A stretch of 6,402 nucleotides of DNA from positions 1-6,402 of the forward strand of contig DLME01000008.1 of NCBI GenBank assembly GCA_002479215.1. The letters run 5' to 3'. This document shows, piece after piece, positions 5,164-6,402 of this stretch. The DNA comes from Syntrophaceae bacterium UBA7544 (GTDB lineage Bacteria > Desulfobacterota > Syntrophia > Syntrophales > Smithellaceae). The first letter of the stretch is position 1. Every line of letters begins with the position of its first letter. The position numbers were made by a program, and so were the translations under genes. The notes below the pieces were generated by a model. That model was not told the origin of the DNA. It made no database searches and saw only the letters and a program-made list of their open reading frames with translations.

Positions 5164-6039
5164 TCACCCTACCCTTTTAGTTGCTTCCCCCCCCCAACGA
5201 AGCCTAAGCGCAAGATCATAAACCTTTTTTTTGGATATACCTGTTTGGCTTACAACTTCGGCTACTGCATCGCGCAATGATAACTGCTTATTTTTTAAAA
5301 ATGACTTTAGTTTGCTTATTATTTCTTCATCAGTTAAAGTGACCGGGGCTTTTTGTTCGCCCTGGATAATTATTGTGATCTCTCCCTTAAGTTTTGCCTT
5401 ACCGGCAAGAAACTCGGATATTTTACCCCGTTTAACTTCTTCAAATATCTTGGTCAGCTCGCGCGCCATAACTATTTCCCTATTACCCAGCACTTCCTGT
5501 AAAGTTTTCAGCGAGTCCAAAAACCTCATGGGTGATTCATAAAAAACAATCGTTCTTTCCTCGTCTTTCAGAGATTCCATAAATTTTCGTCTTTTATTTT
5601 CCCGGGCAGGCATAAACCCGCAAAACAAAAAACTATCCGCGGAAAAACCGGATGCACTCAAAGCGGTAATTATCGCGGATGGCCCCGGAATGGGAATAAC
5701 TCTGATATTTTCATCATGGGCAAAACCTATCAGGTAATGACCGGGGTCGGAAACACAGGGAGTACCCGCATCGGACACGTATGCCACATTCATTCCGGAA
5801 TTTATTTTGGAAATGATAAGCTCGCTTTTTTCCTTTTCATTGTGTTCATGCAAACTAATCAAGGACGTTGATATCTTGCAAGCATTAAGTAATTTTCTGG
5901 TATGGCGTGTGTCTTCGGCGGCAATAAGATTAACTTCTTTCAATGTACGGATTGCCCGTAAGGAAATATCTTCCAGATTTCCGATGGGAGTGGCAACAAT
6001 ATAAAGAATCCCCTTTTTTATGCTTGCTCTTTCCGCCAT
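5164..6039 (-). CDS. rsmI: 16S rRNA (cytidine(1402)-2'-O)-methyltransferase RsmI
   Basis: RsmI uses S-adenosylmethionine to methylate the ribose of C1402 in the 16S rRNA decoding centre. The protein belongs to the tetrapyrrole methylase fold and is about family length (291 residues from this start). Numbered from the ATG, YIVATPIGNLEDISLRAI (13-30) opens the fold, AAEDTRHTRKLL (40-51) follows, and VSDAGTPCVSDPG (88-100) is the conserved substrate/SAM loop. PIPGPSA (116-122), VFYESPMR (165-172) and ARELTKIFEE (192-201) complete the signature. A small C-terminal helical domain runs from about 236. The ATG at 6039 was preferred to an in-frame GTG at 6051 that adds four residues; neither has a clear Shine-Dalgarno. 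A run of nine G (+ strand C, 5187-5195) lies near the 3' end, so the last eight to nine residues depend on its exact length. The gene converges on the oxidoreductase and diverges from the decarboxylase gene. Confidence 0.95.
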   Translation of the reverse strand: MAERASIKKGILYIVATPIGNLEDISLRAIRTLKEVNLIAAEDTRHTRKLLNACKISTSLISLHEHNEKEKSELIISKINSGMNVAYVSDAGTPCVSDPGHYLIGFAHDENIRVIPIPGPSAIITALSASGFSADSFLFCGFMPARENKRRKFMESLKDEERTIVFYESPMRFLDSLKTLQEVLGNREIVMARELTKIFEEVKRGKISEFLAGKAKLKGEITIIIQGEQKAPVTLTDEEIISKLKSFLKNKQLSLRDAVAEVVSQTGISKKKVYDLALRLRWGGEATKRVG

Positions 6040-6068
6040 AAAAACCCGCACAAAAACATTTTTTTAAG

Positions 6069-6097
6069 TTGACATCTGAAGCCTGTTTAAGTTTAAT
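6069..6097 (+). promoter_or_regulatory. Strong sigma-70-type promoter for the UDP-sugar decarboxylase gene
   Basis: TTGACA (6069-6074), a perfect -35, is separated by 17 bp from TTTAAT (6092-6097), a five-of-six -10. Transcription would start around 6104, giving a leader of about 37 bases before the ATG at 6141. It lies in the 101-bp region between divergent rsmI and the decarboxylase gene. On the opposite strand, TGCTATTAA (6101-6093) overlaps this -10 and could be an extended -10 for rsmI, but its -35 is poor. Confidence 0.65.
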
Positions 6098-6103
6098 AGC
6101 AAA

Positions 6104-6124
6104 ACCACAAGATATTTACCACAA
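6104..6124 (+). repeat. Direct repeat ACCACAA
   Basis: ACCACAA occurs at 6104-6110 and 6118-6124, 14 bp apart, exactly where the decarboxylase transcript should begin. It may be chance in an AT-rich leader or a binding site just after the promoter. Confidence 0.25.
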
Positions 6125-6140
6125 TGAATAATAAAATTAT

Positions 6141-6402
6141 ATGATAAAACGTATATTAATTACCGGTGGCGCCGGATTTTTAGGCTCTCATCTTTGTGAG
6201 AGGCTGCTCAACGAAGATAACGACATTGTTTGCCTGGATAATTTTTATACGGGTAATAAAGATAATATAACCCATTTTTTGACGAATCCCCATTTTGAGC
6301 TAATTCGCCATGATATAATCAATCCCGTTTATCTGGAAGTTGATGAAATATATAATCTGGCCTGTCCGGCATCGCCGGTACATTATCAACTCAATCCGAT
6401 TA
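6141..6402 (+). CDS. UDP-glucuronate decarboxylase (UXS-type SDR), N-terminal part, cut by window end
   Basis: The first 87 codons of an extended short-chain dehydrogenase/reductase are present, and the frame is open to the window edge. The residues closely resemble bacterial UDP-glucuronate decarboxylase, which converts UDP-glucuronate to UDP-xylose for cell-surface polysaccharide. The Rossmann NAD-binding motif GGAGFLG is at 9-15, and Asp33 in CLDNFYTG (31-38) is placed to bind the adenosine ribose. FELIRHDI and [16 protein letters not shown] (71-86) are characteristic of the UXS group. The catalytic Tyr-x-x-x-Lys would lie beyond the edge, so activity cannot be judged. A strong promoter (6069-6097) serves it. 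No Shine-Dalgarno is seen before the ATG; a six-codon ATG frame at 6124-6144 overlaps the start as ATGA. A related dTDP-glucose dehydratase or epimerase is the alternative. Confidence 0.88.
   Translation, partial: MIKRILITGGAGFLGSHLCERLLNEDNDIVCLDNFYTGNKDNITHFLTNPHFELIRHDIINPVYLEVDEIYNLACPASPVHYQLNPI

Noticed and set aside
5231..6004. + strand open frames of 103 and 65 codons opposite rsmI
   Set aside because: rsmI on the - strand carries every family motif, and the opposite frames show none.
1..6402. CRISPR array, defence system, phage, or insertion sequence
   Set aside because: No regular repeat-spacer pattern, nuclease, integrase or transposase motif, or terminal inverted repeats with target duplication were seen.

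Overview
The window looks like an ordinary chromosomal stretch from a Gram-negative bacterium with a mixed-GC genome. The gene set and protein wording (spinster-like MFS porter, stand-alone acyl-CoA ligase, COG2070-type flavin oxidoreductase, a UDP-glucuronate decarboxylase of the bacterial UXS type) suggest a deltaproteobacterium (Desulfobacterota), possibly a Syntrophales-like anaerobe. That placement is inferred from general family resemblance. No rRNA, tRNA, CRISPR array, transposase, phage gene or plasmid function was seen.

Layout. Four genes on the + strand fill the first 5.1 kb: a 12-helix MFS transporter (125-1420), an AMP-forming acyl-CoA synthetase/ligase (1531-3036), a small multi-helix membrane protein resembling DUF1097 (3291-3809), and an FMN-dependent nitronate monooxygenase/enoyl-reductase-like oxidoreductase (4045-5094). 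rsmI, for the 16S rRNA C1402 ribose methyltransferase, lies on the - strand (5164-6039, or 6051 with a GTG start) and converges on the oxidoreductase gene. A + strand UDP-glucuronate decarboxylase/NAD-dependent epimerase gene starts at 6141, divergently from rsmI, and is cut by the window edge.

Between genes. Good intrinsic terminators follow the ligase (3049-3096) and the small membrane protein (3835-3868). A hairpin between the convergent oxidoreductase and rsmI (5122-5151) probably ends rsmI. A perfect 14-bp hairpin without a U-tract lies between transporter and ligase (1469-1502), so those two genes may share a transcript with a processing or attenuation element. The clearest promoter is TTGACA-17 bp-TTTAAT at 6069-6097, driving the decarboxylase gene. 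A 17-bp palindrome lies upstream of the small membrane protein gene.

How the genes may work together. The transporter, ligase and oxidoreductase could form an uptake, CoA-activation and redox route for an organic acid, but the terminators divide them into at least three transcription units and no substrate can be read from the sequence. rsmI and the decarboxylase are housekeeping and cell-surface-sugar functions unrelated to that set. I did not find a convincing undescribed system. The second-look items are the unusual intergenic hairpins and palindromes, the nine-G tract near the end of rsmI, the uncharacterised membrane protein, and the overlapping divergent promoter region.
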